Assembly (NCBI GenBank): GCA_017165825.1
Contig: CM029372.1
Location: 9,012,481 to 9,076,480, forward strand
Source: Hepsetus odoe
Lineage: Eukaryota; Chordata; Actinopteri; Characiformes; Hepsetidae
Reading direction: 5' to 3'
DNA: 64,000 nucleotides
The notes under the pieces were generated by a model. That model did no database searches and had not been told where the DNA came from. It was given only the letters and a program-made list of their open reading frames with translations. A program made the position numbers and the translations under genes. Positions 12,614 through 25,500 of the stretch are shown here, piece by piece (position 1 is the stretch's first letter; each line of letters begins with the position of its first letter).

Positions 12614-13009
12614 TAGATTACTTTAATGGCCTGCTGTCACAATGTTCCAGTAGAAACCTTCAAAAACTCCAGTTAGTACTGAACATAGCAGCTAGAGTCC
12701 TCACTAGATCTAGAAAATTTGATCACATTAGTAATTAAGACTTCACTGGCTTCCTGTGAAATTCTGCATTTTTCCTGAAGGTAACTCCTTAAAATAGAAA
12801 GCTAGTCTAATCACTAACCAAAAACAACTGCATATGCAAAGATGTTCACTGAACTTGCAAAAGAAAGCTCTAAAGAAGGCCTTCTTCTAAAAAAAGAATC
12901 TAAAATATCTAAAAAAAAAAAAAAGAAAGAAAGATAGATAGATCTCTACTCGCTGATAGAATGATATTAATCTGCTGTATTTGTTCAAAGAGTATCTTCA
13001 CTCTTAACA

Positions 13010-13260
13010 GCCTGTGTTGAGCTGTGGGACAAGCCTGAGCTTGTGTCACAAAAGGATCTATCAATGCGCCGTCCAGACAAACAGACAAGTCATTAAGCTG
13101 TCAAAGCGGATGCACTGAAACCTTTATGGACCCAATTTGAGCCTGGCAGCTGGACCGAACAAGGAAAAAGTGCCTGGCATCGATAACCATCGGCAAGTAA
13201 GAGTTAGTTAAAGCAGCGGTGCAGAGCGTCAATCAGAAGGGTTTAATTTTGTAAAAGGCT
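13010..13260. promoter_or_regulatory. candidate conserved non-coding block in kcnq1-like intron 1
   Basis: Balanced composition, several CpG dinucleotides and no simple repeats or mobile-element signature, unlike its flanks. No coding frame is apparent. Function is a guess from appearance alone. Confidence 0.25.
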
Positions 13261-14443
13261 GATATCAGGTTCACTGGTATGTGCTGCTGTGCTAGAGGTT
13301 CGATTACAGACACAGGGGAAGGTTATCAGACCGCCATGTCAAACAAACACGCACATAAACAGCATAGCAAGGAGGGCGCAGGGTCACAGGGTTTCCATAA
13401 TGGAATAATCACATGCCTGGGTCCAGAAAGTAAAACAAAGCTATTATTATGTCAGAGCACTGCTTCTTAATTATGCATCTCCACTTCCTCTGTGGTTCTA
13501 ACCAGAATAAGGTGAAGACAGCAAATGATTGAGAACTAAATGAATCTGCTAAAATCTCATAAACCATTACTGAGTAATATTCCCTGGGAAAACTTGATTA
13601 GGAAGCCTTACACGAAGAAGGATAAATGATTAGGCAGTGGAATATAGAAAGGAACCCAATCACAACTAGCCTTTAGTAAAAAATTTAATGAGAGCTGCCC
13701 CAGATCAACAGTGTTTAACTTTCCCAGATCTCATAGGAAGTAAGCCCTGCATGTTTCATGCATGACCATACAGCCTCCTCTGACTGCAGAGTGCCGAGTC
13801 ACCAAGACAAGGCTATCAAGATTACAATGACCCGCTTTTGCGTAGTCTTAGACACACACAGAAACCTGTGGCTGAAGGAGATGCTTCTTTAGTTACTGAT
13901 AACTGACACATATTCTTTACACCTTGAAGCCTTAACTGTAATTACCTCATTGCTGGGACAACGGCCATGGGCACTTTAGAAAAACACAAAAACATCTGCA
14001 TTGAAGCATGATGATTAAACAAAGGCATGAAAGGTTTGGGTGAGTCGTTCAAGTTGAATTTGCTATTTTTGTTTGGTGATACTAAAAATCTAATTGTCTG
14101 CCTGCTGTATGCTTTATGCAACATTTAGGTTAAATTAATTTGTGATGCTCAAATCAAACTTAATCACAAAATGAACCTTGAATATGTGGATCCGATATGA
14201 GTTTGAAAAGCGATATTTCTACACGTTGACAACGTTACAATAAGGACGAGTTTTAAACACGTAGTTTAAGAAAAGAAAATAATTTACACAGGAAACCAGT
14301 TAAACTAAACATGTCTCAGAAATCAGTTCTACACTGCTGTAATTGTTTGAATTACTCTGCCATCTCCATCAACTAAACTGCGAACAAATATCCACAAACT
14401 GGAGCTTCAAATTAGTCTAATAGTGACCGGCAAACATACTCAC

Positions 14444-14937
14444 ACTAGGAAGTGGTAGAGGAAGCATTTCAGGCCTGCAGGTCTCTCTAGGAAGTTGTAG
14501 ACATCACCCTGCATGCTAGTCTTGGCGTGGTATGGGCTGTGTGTGAAGCGAGAGGGAGCGGGGCAGGGCAGCCCGCGCACTGGCTCTCCGCTGACCGCAC
14601 CGCTGGACAGGGAGAGGGAGGAGAAGGAGCGCGGCTGGTCGTACCCTCTGTGCACCGCTGCCTCTTTTGTGTGTCCGCCTGGAGGGCCAGGGACGCCTGA
14701 TCCATTATTCACCACGGGCTCCAGTTCCACTGAAACAGGAGAGTAGCACAAGCTGTCCACTGGTGGCTCCTCGGTGGGTCCTGCTGCTTCCTCCAGGCTG
14801 CACTCATTGCTCGTGCTTGCAAAGGTGTGACCGTTTGGTCCGACACCCTTCGGTCCACTGCTGTCACAGCTGCTGGACCAGCCAAAACGCCGAGACCGGC
14901 ATAGGAGAGGAGTGGGACGTTCCCGCTTCTCTCCCAT
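14444..14937 (-). CDS. kcnq1: kcnq1-like exon 1: start codon, N-terminal tail, start of S1
   Basis: There are 164 full codons plus two bases. The ATG at 14937 sits in a strong Kozak context (CCCACCATGG). The first 130 or so residues are low-complexity, rich in Ser/Pro/Gly, as in the variable KCNQ1 N-terminus. The last part is recognisable: a Thr-Ser-Met-Gln-Gly run, then VYNFLERP, then KCFLYHFLV, matching the junction between tail and S1. The normally conserved Thr-Gly-Trp after RP reads Ala-Gly-Leu. The exon ends CTAGT with donor gtgagtatg, and its phase joins exon 2 exactly (L-V-F-L). No frameshift or stop is present, in contrast to exons 3-7. Whether this exon is still under selection cannot be told from one sequence. 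Confidence 0.85.
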
Positions 14938-17400
14938 GGTGGGGACACTTTTGGGGTATTTGTTTGAATCAGTGAGTTATGAAGGAATGGGAGATGTCAC
15001 AGCAGGATGGAGTGGCCTCAAGAGTTTACAGGTGTCCAGCATGGGGATCTGTCACTCCATACCTGTAAAGGTATACATGAAAAGAAGCCTCATACACTTC
15101 ACATCAGCACAGACGATGGTGGTGTACACCCTTAACAAGGCATATGCCAGAGAGTGATCTCTGAAGTGGTACCATTGAGGAAAAACATCACATTACAGTC
15201 ATCTGACCATTCTTATTACATAAACATCACAATCACTCACAGTTACACGTTTGCAAAATATGCCTAATGTGTTTAAAAAAAAAAAGAGAACTCCTGCCTT
15301 AAGGAACCAAAAGTGGTACCTTTTTAGTCCTAATAGAATCTGTGCATTCCACAAAGAAGAGTGAAGAGTGGCGGGCAAGTAATATTTATTTTAAATCCAT
15401 TTAAATCAAATAAATGCAAAACTATGTGATAAAAGGTGTAGCAATACAACCCTACGATACACCACTTACACTTACAGACTTAATGAGCTGTGAGTTAGAT
15501 GTAGGCGCATGTAAATAAGGAGCCTGGGGGAACAGACTGAGCCTCCTGAGGGATTCTGTCCTGTTAATATTGCATGAGGATAAACAGGAGATTACAAGAC
15601 TAAACCTTACACAGAGACATAATATCTTAGGTGTCTGTGTGATGCGTTCATTAACGGGGGATCACTTCAGGTGCCAGGTTTTTTTTTCAGTTTTTTTTGC
15701 TGCCAAAACCGAATCTTTTATCTCTGTTTTCTGGGTTTTGGAGATACAAGGTTTTTTATCCCAACAGTGGCGAGATTAGAATATTAGATAAAGAAGGATG
15801 TTGTACAAATCATTACTGCGAGTAATCAGGTTAACCAACATGCTTACAAAAGTTCTGTCATAAACAGTAACCATTCACATCTACATCACAAGTTTTTGGT
15901 GCCACATGAAAGTAATCCAATGTCGGGTCCTTATCTATTTATCCGCCCACAGATGCCCATCTTGAAATACCAGGAAAGGCAAGTTAAGCACCTTAATTTA
16001 AAAGGTCACCCTTTTCCTTAAGGACACCCGTCCATCTTCTGTGCACCAGAAGCGATGCCCGAGCAAAGTGGGGCTGAAACTGGAGCTTAGTCTCCACTCT
16101 AGCTCAGCTATCAAGCAGGACAGCAGACGTGTTGACAGACTCTGTAACGGCTCCGTCGTCCCAATTTGGATTGAGTTTCTCAGTTGCCCAAATTCACCAC
16201 GACAGCTGATGAGTGAGCGCTGTCAATCAGCCAGTGATGCAGGACCATGAGAGGTGGACTTGATGAGCCTTGAGGGACATTTGGGTTGTTCTGAGGGACA
16301 CGCCACTTAAGTCTTCACAGATGTTCTTGACAAAACAGCATGCAGTCTCAAAAACTGACAAAGCTGGCGTTTTTTTCTACTCAATTGTGCAGCCCTGCTT
16401 ATCATTACATTGATAACATAGCTCAGTGCAATCAGGCAAATGTTATTATTATTTATTATTTATTTATTATTTGATGTGCATTAAACTGGCACTATATATA
16501 ATTAACAGCCGTTCCCTTTTTTGTTTGCACATACCAGTGTTTTATCTCCCGTCCCACAATATAATAATTTTCATTCTCTGACATCCAGATTAACCCCATG
16601 AAGAGCTTATTAACTAGATGTGGAGCAGTGTCAGGTGGATAGAGACTCAGCGGGGCTACCAAGACTGTGATACACTGCTGTAAATGAACATCTTTCAGGA
16701 TCAGGTGTAACTTTCTCATGAGGAGCAACAGTGTTCTTTACATTTCCTCCTTTGACACAGTCCCCATCCCCACAACAGATCCGTTTCGTCACGGGGTTTT
16801 TGAAATGGGGCCGATAGCCACTCAAAAATGTTGAGACTAACAAATGTGGTTTGCTATATTGTGGAATCTGTCTTAGACTGTCCTTCCTCTTTGAACTTTA
16901 GTGCTGGGTGCAACCAAGACGCACGCCCTCACTCTGGCCCAGGTTTCGACATCACTAGGTCCAGGCTTGGTCTAAGCTAGTCCAGCTACTTTGTCTCTCT
17001 TCTAGTCCATCAGTCATTCAAAGCAGGTGGTTTCGTGGTGAAGTTTCTGACATTCACAGTAGAAGACGTTAATAACATAAATGAACAGAATCACGTCAAT
17101 CAAATTTTTTGTTTGTTTATTTGTTTATGTAGATGAAAAGCGTTTATGAATGTGAAGCTAAATGTACTGAGGTTTGTTTTCTCCTCACTCGAGACTCGAG
17201 AAGAGGGTTTTCTCTTCTATATTTCACTTAGAAACTCACAGCATCTCCTATTTCAGGCTTAATCCTCAAATTAACCTTTGAACTTCAAAAACAGACATAT
17301 TTACCCTTATACACGTGCTGCGGTGTGTCCGTGAGCTCTCCTCCTCACCCTCATCGTATGCTCCTCAGTTCTTCCAGGAGGTCAGGATGGACCGTTACTG
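14938..17400. other. intergenic sequence, nothing recognised
   Basis: Upstream of the kcnq1-like start codon. Short open frames only. It may include 5' untranslated exon sequence for that gene, but no splice structure can be fixed from sequence. Confidence 0.5.
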
Positions 17401-17439
17401 TGTGGGACTCTAACGGTCCTGATGATTTTGCCACCCGTA

Positions 17440-17570
17440 CTCGGGCAGGGCAGGCCCCGCCCCTTTTGCTCTGGGATTGGCTCGTGTCCTGTCGGCTCTG
17501 CGTTGTGATTGGCTCCTGCAGTGAAGGCAGGAGGCGCGAGGCGGGGGCGGGACTGGTCTGAATGTGGGTG
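17440..17570 (-). promoter_or_regulatory. GC-box/CCAAT promoter-like block
   Basis: Two inverted CCAAT boxes (ATTGG at 17476 and 17508, 32 bp apart) lie between two GC boxes (ccccgcccc at 17455 and gggggcggga at 17542), in a CpG-rich stretch. The CCAAT boxes read on the minus strand, so the likely target is the kcnq1-like gene, whose ATG is 2.5 kb away. That would require a long 5' leader or a non-coding first exon. Confidence 0.5.
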
Positions 17571-18089
17571 GGGAGGAAAGTAGTGGAGAATGTGGAATGT
17601 GGAGGCGTTCAGTCACTTGATGAACATCACCTGGGGCATGTTTGCGAGAAGGACTGCATTAAAGCGTACACGCTGGTTTAATTACACTGACCTTTAAAGC
17701 CCTCCAAAGCAGGGCCGTGATCTCTCACAATATTTGGTCCATTCAGGAGGGACGAAGGTTAATACAGATAAATAGGATATAGAGTCAAATGTATATAGTG
17801 TATAGTGTTATATACATATACATACATACATATGTAGAAACATTTCACGACTGATTGTGTTTAATTTAATCATTTTATTACAATATAAAATACAAAAATA
17901 TATTTGAATACTGTTTGCAACCAAAACTCCAGGTTTGACTGTCCAGTCCAACTACTTTTAGTTCAGTTACTTTGACTATTTCCTTTCAAATGATATAGAT
18001 AGGTTTTAAAGAAAATATCATTATTATTAAATACTTATATATTAAATACTTAAACCAAATATAACAGACTGGTTTTGCAGTGCAGTGTG

Positions 18090-18350
18090 ATATAAACTAT
18101 ACATGTGATGATACCTGCATCTGAAGAATGTGGGTTAGATTCCCTCACCAGTAGGTTGCCCTGAGGTACCCTTGAGCAAGGTACCGTCCCTGTTACTGCT
18201 TCCCGGGTGCTTTCAAAAGCTGCCCCCTGCTGCACGGGGTTTGAGTGCATGTGTTAAATGCAGAGGTCCAATTTTGTTGTGGTTCACTGTGCGCTTTGCT
18301 GTGACCTCGCAATGACAAGGGTTGTCACTTTCACATTTTTTTTCACTTTC
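18090..18350 (+). repeat. tRNA-derived SINE, family A, degraded head
   Basis: B-box-like gggttagattccctc, then ggttgccctgaggtaccctt, then ttaaatgcagaggtccaatt and a gtgacctcgcaatgacaagg tail, matching the other family A copies. Confidence 0.8.
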
Positions 18351-18867
18351 CTCCCCAGAACGTCACTGATGCGCCTCCATGTTTCACTGTAAGAGCAAGA
18401 CATTCTGCACTGCACTTTCTACCTCTGCCGTCCCTCAAAAACCCCTCGGTCACACCCAGTTACATAAAGTTTACTTTCATTCATCCACTAGACCTGTTCC
18501 AAGTCCTAAACACTCTAGCGTTTGTGTTGTTTGGCCCATAGAGGTCTCTTTATATTATTAACACCGTGAAGTTTCTGGCAGCAAATCAAGTTCTGACATT
18601 AGTTTGAAAAATTCCAACACTCAGTAACTGTTAATGCACTAAAGAAAGACATAATACGCCTCCGTCAAATTGTACAGTAGATTATCTAACGCTGTGTGAG
18701 TTACAGGATTTTATACAGCTGTGTGCAGCATATTACTGAAAACATGTGAGCCCTTTATTAATAGCGTGTATGCTTTGACTTTTCTTGTCACTGTGAAACA
18801 AAACAAAATGAAAACTGCATTGTCCTACCGCAGGCTAATTTTTTTGTATTTTTAATTTTTAATTTTT

Positions 18868-19034
18868 GCATCTGCATTTCACACATACACACACAGCAGG
18901 GGGCAGCTATTTAAAGTGCCCATCGAGCAGTGATGGGGATGGTACCTTGCTCAAAGGTACCTCAGGGCAACCTACTGGGATTCGAAACCATGACTTTCTG
19001 ATCCTGGGGCAACTCTAGGCCACTGCTGCCCCCC
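18868..19034 (-). repeat. tRNA-derived SINE, family A, shortened
   Basis: Reverse complement of the family: accttgctcaaaggtacctc, aacctactgggattcgaaac, and a gccactgctgcccc head at the right end. Confidence 0.8.
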
Positions 19035-19239
19035 TTATTCTAATCATGAATAAACATTTATAACATTTATAATAATTATACTTTTTTTTTTTGTCAGAGA
19101 AATACTAAAAATGCCCCCCTCCCCATTCTATATATATGTTATGTTATTTTATTATTTTTATAAACATTCATGAAATAACAATTACAAAAATGATTTTTGA
19201 ATTTTTCGAACGAATGAATGATTTCTGCTGTTTTCTGTC

Positions 19240-19416
19240 ACAATGACTCCGCCACGCTGTCTGAATGTCCCTTCTGGGTTTCCGTAGCTTCCGAGCGCGC
19301 TTGGTGAAATCTTCGATTTACAAATCATTTCCACGAGCGGTGACGCACAACGATGATGTGGAGATCAGCAGATCTGCGCAGACTCGGCCCCGCCTTCTCC
19401 AGCGTCTCAGATCATC
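19240..19416 (+). promoter_or_regulatory. mrps35 promoter and 5' leader region
   Basis: CpG-dense stretch directly before the mrps35 start codon, with a GC box (ggccccgcc) and no TATA box, as is usual for housekeeping mitochondrial protein genes. The transcription start is not resolved. Confidence 0.5.
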
Positions 19417-19561
19417 ATGGCGGCCTCCACATTTCGCCCTGTGCTGTTACCTCTGCGCAGGATAAACTTCAAACTGAACGGAATTTACACACTTATTGCT
19501 TTTAACAGAAGCACTGCGTACTCTATGGGATTGTCTTTAAGCAGTGGCGGTGAGAAACGGG
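19417..19561 (+). CDS. mrps35: mrps35 exon 1: start and mitochondrial targeting segment
   Basis: Begins [19 protein letters not shown] and ends phase 1 at AAACGGG|gtgagt. Confidence 0.93.
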
Positions 19562-22500
19562 GTGAGTTTTCAGCTCTGGCCAACTTAGTGAAGGGTCTGG
19601 TTATCTTATTCTTACTGCCTGACCCCGGACTGTTTCAATGCCACAACGACATTTACTGTTTAATTTCCATTTAAGAGCAGTTCAGGACGTGGCTCACCTG
19701 TAGCTCAGTGCTCCTGGAGGAGCAGTCATCCAGTTCACCTCTAGAAAGACTGATAGTAAACAGACCACCTGGTTACTGTTTACTGTGTGTGTGTGTGTGT
19801 TTGTTTGTTTGTTTGTTTGTTTGTGTGTGTGTAAATAGGTTTAACTTAACCATAGCTTTCTGATTCGCCTGAATCGGTTGCTGCTAAATACAGTTAATGT
19901 GGAAGCTGAAAGTGACTAATTGTCATCTCACAACAACACACACAGTGCAGCACAACAAACGTTTCTTCTGTATTTAAGCCAAACACACAGTGGAGCAGGG
20001 AGCTGCAGTGCCTTCACCAAGGGATCAGTGTTGGAGACAGTATCTTGTATCATTTACGGCATTCAGCCGGCACTCTTATCTTATCCAGAGCGACTTCCAT
20101 GTCCTGTTTAAAGGGACCGTCCCCCCTGGAGCAGTTAAGGGTCTTGCTCAGGGACCCAGTGGTGGTAGAGCCATTGGTCCATAGACAAGTATCATCTAGA
20201 CCACCACCTCCCTATCATGGACAGAATCATGGGGCCTAGTCCCTGGTTACTAGACACCCGTGTAGTTTTTGGTCCTGGGAGAATGATTGGTTTCACTGTG
20301 TACTGTGTATATGGTTGAAATATCATTAAAAACATCTTTGACTTGAATTTCTTTGCTTTGATTGCAGGTTTACCAGAGAGACGCAATCAGGGACAAAGGA
20401 GACCAAAAAGGGTAACTGCTTGATTGAAGTTGATGTTGCCTTACTTTTACTCTTGAGTCCCTATATGTAATCTGCTACTGTTGATACTTACACATTTAAT
20501 ATTGCTAGCAATCAACAGAGTTACTAAACTGGGGGCAAATAAATAAAATAAGCCTGTTTTTCATCCAGGTTGTGGAGCCACGAACAGAGCAGATGGCCGT
20601 GGACCAGGACTGGACTTCAGTTTACCCCACTGCAACACCTTTCAAGCCAGGTGCAGTCCCACTGCCTGTGCGAATGGGATACCCAGTTAAAAGAGGTGTA
20701 CCTCCTGAGAAAAGGGGCAATCTGGAGCTTATCAAGGTGAGAGTAGCAGTTTGGCAGCTCAGCCGTGTTTACACAGCGTATTCTTTGTTGTTACAGCAGA
20801 CAACATAGGTTGCTTTCAGCTTGAAAATATTTTTTTTTTGTAAATTGTTTTTGTCCATTGCCACAGTTCACTTACAATATCCTGTGGCGTTATTAAAAAT
20901 GGGCAAATTTTGGACTAAAACTTTTTTGCAGGAATTCCATTAATTAGCCTCAGAACTCTTTTGTTCACACAGTGATAAAGATGCTGACATGTTTTGCACA
21001 CAAAAAGTGTTCAGAGACGCTGCCCAATCTAGCAAAGTAGGACTAGGGTTATAAGGAGTCCTAGATTTAGTGAATGCTGCTTTTTCCAACCTGACCTTTT
21101 TGAGCTTCACTTGTATTCCTCTCTGCTTAATCTGTATCTCATCTGACCGACAAATAATCAGCGTTTGACGATTCAATGTCTTACAGATTCCAAACTTCCT
21201 ACACTTGACCCCAAATGCCATCAAGAAACACTGTGAAGCACTTAAACGTATGGATATTTGTTTCTGTTCTGATGGTGATAGTAAACATATTCGTTGTTCC
21301 TAATTTATTTCAGTGTTCACATTTTTTACAAGAAATGACCTAGACCTAGACTACTCCCCTCTCTTTCTTTTTTTTTTTCCCTCTCTTCTTCTTTCTCTGA
21401 TGCAGCATTCTGCACAGAATGGCCTGCTGCTCTGGATTCTGATGCCAAGTGTGAGGAGCATTTCCCCATCCAGGTGCTGAATAAAGAGTTTGTATCAGCT
21501 GGTCCATCCCTGAGGAACCCAAATGCTAGAATTATTACGCTCAAGGTGAGACTGCTTTAAAATGTTTTGGACAAAAACAAATGTGTTTGGCCACCCATTT
21601 TTAGAACCACGAAAAGGCCTATGGGTGCTGATGGCCTGTGATGTTCATAAGTGTGATTGCTTTTATTTTGTTGTAAATATTGTCCGGATTTTCTAAGCAG
21701 ATTGCGTCAATAAACCACGTCTCATTGATGGTCAGGGTTAATCACTGACAGCATCTGTCTTTAAACTCAAAAATGTGAAAAAAAAAAAAAAATGTTTGTA
21801 AGTGAAATGTGTTTTCACTGTTTAGAAAACAGAATTTTTCAGAAAAAGTGACTATAAAAGAGAGACTATTTCCAGCATCAGGAAAAAAGGGTTGATGATT
21901 TGCTGCTCATTTTTATCTCCTGCCATCTGCTTGAGTGACACTTGATGTTAGATTTGGACCCTGGTGCAGAAGTATGCACTAATCCCACAGGATTAATAGG
22001 AAAAAGGCTGAAAAAAAACTGTTGGATAAGCCTGATGTGGGAGAAGGTCTCAGTGAAACATGGAGAAAACACCTGAATGAAAATGAATGATGAAGGTTTA
22101 CCATTGGCTGTGTGTTGTACAGGCGTGTGAACATAACTGGACATGGCAGAGTCTCACTATTTCCCTGGACATGGGAGCATTCGTAGATGAGTGTTAAAGC
22201 TAATGAGGTTGTAATCCCTGTTCTTCTCATCTTTATCAAAGAGGAAGCTTAGCGTAATGATGTCACAATGGATAAGTTTGAGGGGTGCTGCTGATTGGCT
22301 GATCCTGAAGTGGATTTGATGGCATAGGGAGGAGTCTTAAGACTTCACTTAGCTGTTCCCAGCTGACCCTTTGAATTGTTTTGATGTTTTGAGGAATGTG
22401 ATTTAGCTTTCCAGAGAAATTTGAAAGACTAGATTAGAGTCTGTCTGCCACAAAAAGCTGACTAGGCTGAACATAATGCATTGGACATCATTGCTTGAGC

Positions 22501-25500
22501 AAGAGGCCTGTGGAAATAAGATTTGGATAAGAATGGGCAGAAACGATTAATGTCTATCTGTATGTACTGAACATTTTCCTTGGCTTTTAGTGTCAATAAA
22601 AAGCAGTTTGCAAAGCCGATGTGGGATAATGAAAAAATCCTTACTGTTGATGGCATATAGTGAAAATGAAAGTGACAACCCTCGTCATTGCAAGGTCACA
22701 ACACAGCATACAGTGAATCACAACAAAATTTAACCCATGCACACAAACGCCATGCAGCAGTGGGCAGCTATTGAAAGCACCCGGGGCGCAGTGACGGGGA
22801 TGGTACCTTGCTCAATGGTACCTCAGGGCAACCTACTGGTAAGGGGTTTGAACCCCCAATCTTCCGATCCTGTGGCCACTCCCTAACCACCAGGCAACAA
22901 CATTTACAACATTGATTTATTTCAACATTTACATTTACGACATTTAGCAGACGCTCTTATCCAGAGAAATGTACATGTCCTAATTACAGGGACAGTCCCC
23001 CCTGGAGACACTCAAGGTTAAGGGTCTTGCTCAGGGACCCAGAGGTGGGATTCGAACCTGGGGCCATAGGTCCGTAGGTCAGTACCCTTGTGGTACTACC
23101 ACCACCCCTTATAAATCATTTACATTTACGGCATTTGGCAGACGACTTCCAAGTCCTCATTACAGGGACAGTCCCCCTGGAGGGGGGGACTGCACAGGGA
23201 CCCAGTGGTAGTAGTGCTGGAGGTGGGATTTGAACCTGGGACCTCTTGAGCTATAGGCCCATAGTCAAGCACCACCTCCACCACCCGTGTTTCAATATGT
23301 ACAGTATAATGGTGTTAACACACAGATGAGTAATTCTTTTTTTTTCCTCTTCTTTTTCTTCTTTTTCTTCTAACCAAATAGTCACATATATACAGGGCAG
23401 CGGTGGCCTAGTGGTTAGTGAGTTTGGTCACAGGATCGGAAGATTTTGGGTTCAAACCCTTTACCAGTAGGTTGCCCTGAGGTACCCTTGAGCAAGGTAC
23501 CTTCCCTGTCATTGCTCCCCCGGGCGCTTTCATAGCTGTCCACTGCTGCACGGTGTTTGTGTGCATGGGTTAAATGCAGAGGTCCAATTTCATTGTGGTT
23601 CACTGTGTGCCCGGCTGTGACCTCGCAATGACAAGAATAGTCACTTTCACTTTTGCTTTTTCACTTCCACTTTCTTATACTTTAGTACACCTGTCAATAT
23701 AATCACCTGATCGCAGTCATTGGAACTGGTTGTTATTATATAAACTAATCCTTTTAAGTAGAGGTTAGATTTTCACAGTCATGTTTATGTGAATTGGATG
23801 GGTTTTAAGTTGGGTTTAAGCATATATGTATGATTAAAAAAGTGAAATTGAGACACATCATGGGTTTGTTGTTTTTTTTGTTTTTTGTTTTTTTCCTCCA
23901 TATAGATCTGGTTATGTGGGAAAATGTATTAGGTTTATAAGATTAAAAGTGATCTGAATTGTTTTTTTTCTCATTGTAAATAATCTGTTATTGTAAAATG
24001 ATTGGCTTCCGATTATTTTAAAATTACTTTGCGGCCCTTTTCGTTCACCTGGAAAGCAACTGCCTCTTAAAATGTTATCACATGTCAGTGTTATCATTTG
24101 AATAGTTTTGACCAAGCAAGACTATGTTTTTCATTGTTTTATAAAGCTTGTTTTCATTTATTGTGGTGAATCTGTTTCAGGTTATATATTTTAGTCAGAG
24201 AACTGTTCTGTGTCATACATATGAAAAATGGCCTATTTCTGTTCTACGTATAGGTTAAGCTTTCCAGTTTGAATCTTGATGAGCATGCGAGGAAGAAGAT
24301 CATCAAGCTAAGTGGAGAGCGTTACGACAAAGAGGCAGACACTCTCACCATCACCACTGACAGGTGGCCTTTTGCAGCTTCTCAGCCTTTTTCAGTTTGA
24401 AAGCCTTAGCCTTTGATAACTTTAAAAAGCTAAAGCAAAACAGATCTGGTTTATTTCTGAAAATGTATGATGTTATTTTTATTTTGTTTGTGCTGGTAAA
24501 TACTGAATACTTAATGGAACCAGTCCATAACTTTGCCAGCAGAGTTTTCTTAATTAAGTTTAAAATGTGAAAACAACGAAGAAAAACATTACAAAAGACA
24601 GTACCACATAACTAACAAAGAGTGTGCACGGGTGTGCGCCAGTATTCTGGAATACTTAACCAACACCTGAAACACCAGCCTCAGTTTAGCATCAGTGTAA
24701 ATCCACCTCCAAATGTAGACACGTTAGGAAATCAAACACCACGCAGCGGTGGCCTAGTGGTTAGGGAGTTGGCCCTGCTTCGGAAGATTGTGGGTTCGAT
24801 TCCCTCACAAGTAGGTTACCCTGAGGTACCCCTGAGCAAGGTACCGTCCCCGTCACTGCTCCCCGGGCACTTTCAATAGCTGCCCACTGCTGCACGGTGT
24901 TTGTGTGCATGGGTTAAAAGCAGAGGTCCAATTTCATTGTGGTTCATGGTGTGCAGTGCTGTGACATCGCAATGACGAGGGTTGTCACTGTCTCTTTCAC
25001 TTTCTTTTCACTTTCACATTTACATGATATCAGCCTTTTTTCAATGTGATGTCAAAATGTGTTAAAGTGTTCCCCGGTTCTCTCTCACTTTACAGCTGTC
25101 CACTAAAACAGCAGAACTATGACTATGCCATGTACCTCCTCACGGTTCTGTACCATGAGTCCTGGGTAAGTCTTTCTGCTTTATGCCTGAACGAGTGCTG
25201 TATGAATGGTACTGCAAATGAACGTGATGGAAAGTTTCTTCTCTTTGTGTTTGAGAAACACACCATCTATTCATACTTTCAGTCCTATGCTTAGCCATGA
25301 AGTGTCTTTCCAATATACCTTATACAAGAGCCTTCAAAAAGCACTGCTGGTGGTACAGGGGTTGAATATACACGGAAGGCCGTATGGTTTCCAAACACAC
25401 AGCAGCTTGCCTTCTGTCTTTCATTCTAGCCATAAATATTTCAGAGTTTCTTTTGTACCCCCCACTCATTCCAGCAGGGGCCTGTTGACAGTTGTGTATT

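Larger units (their letters stand above)
10800..12800 (+). mobile_element. decayed L2-type LINE reverse transcriptase, split by later insertions
   Basis: Pieces of a non-LTR reverse transcriptase are legible in order. Around 11270-11530 there is a broken counterpart of the AAFDTIDH and GVPQGSVLGPLLF region, with 'SVLGSLL' visible. From about 12200 to 12740 the C-terminal part appears, including RLDYFNGLLSQC and LQLVLNIAARVLTRSRKFDH. These blocks are typical of L2-like fish LINEs. The element is interrupted by a GC-rich block at 11530-12195 and by a SINE at 12369-12613. Both came later because the LINE reading resumes after each. Confidence 0.7.

Noticed and set aside
14513..14975. Plus-strand open frames opposite kcnq1 exon 1
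   Set aside because: Antisense shadows of a GC-rich coding exon with no recognisable protein.
23395..23470. tRNA-like sequence with A and B boxes
   Set aside because: Head of a SINE; the same head occurs in many copies joined to a common body, and it cannot be a functional tRNA gene.
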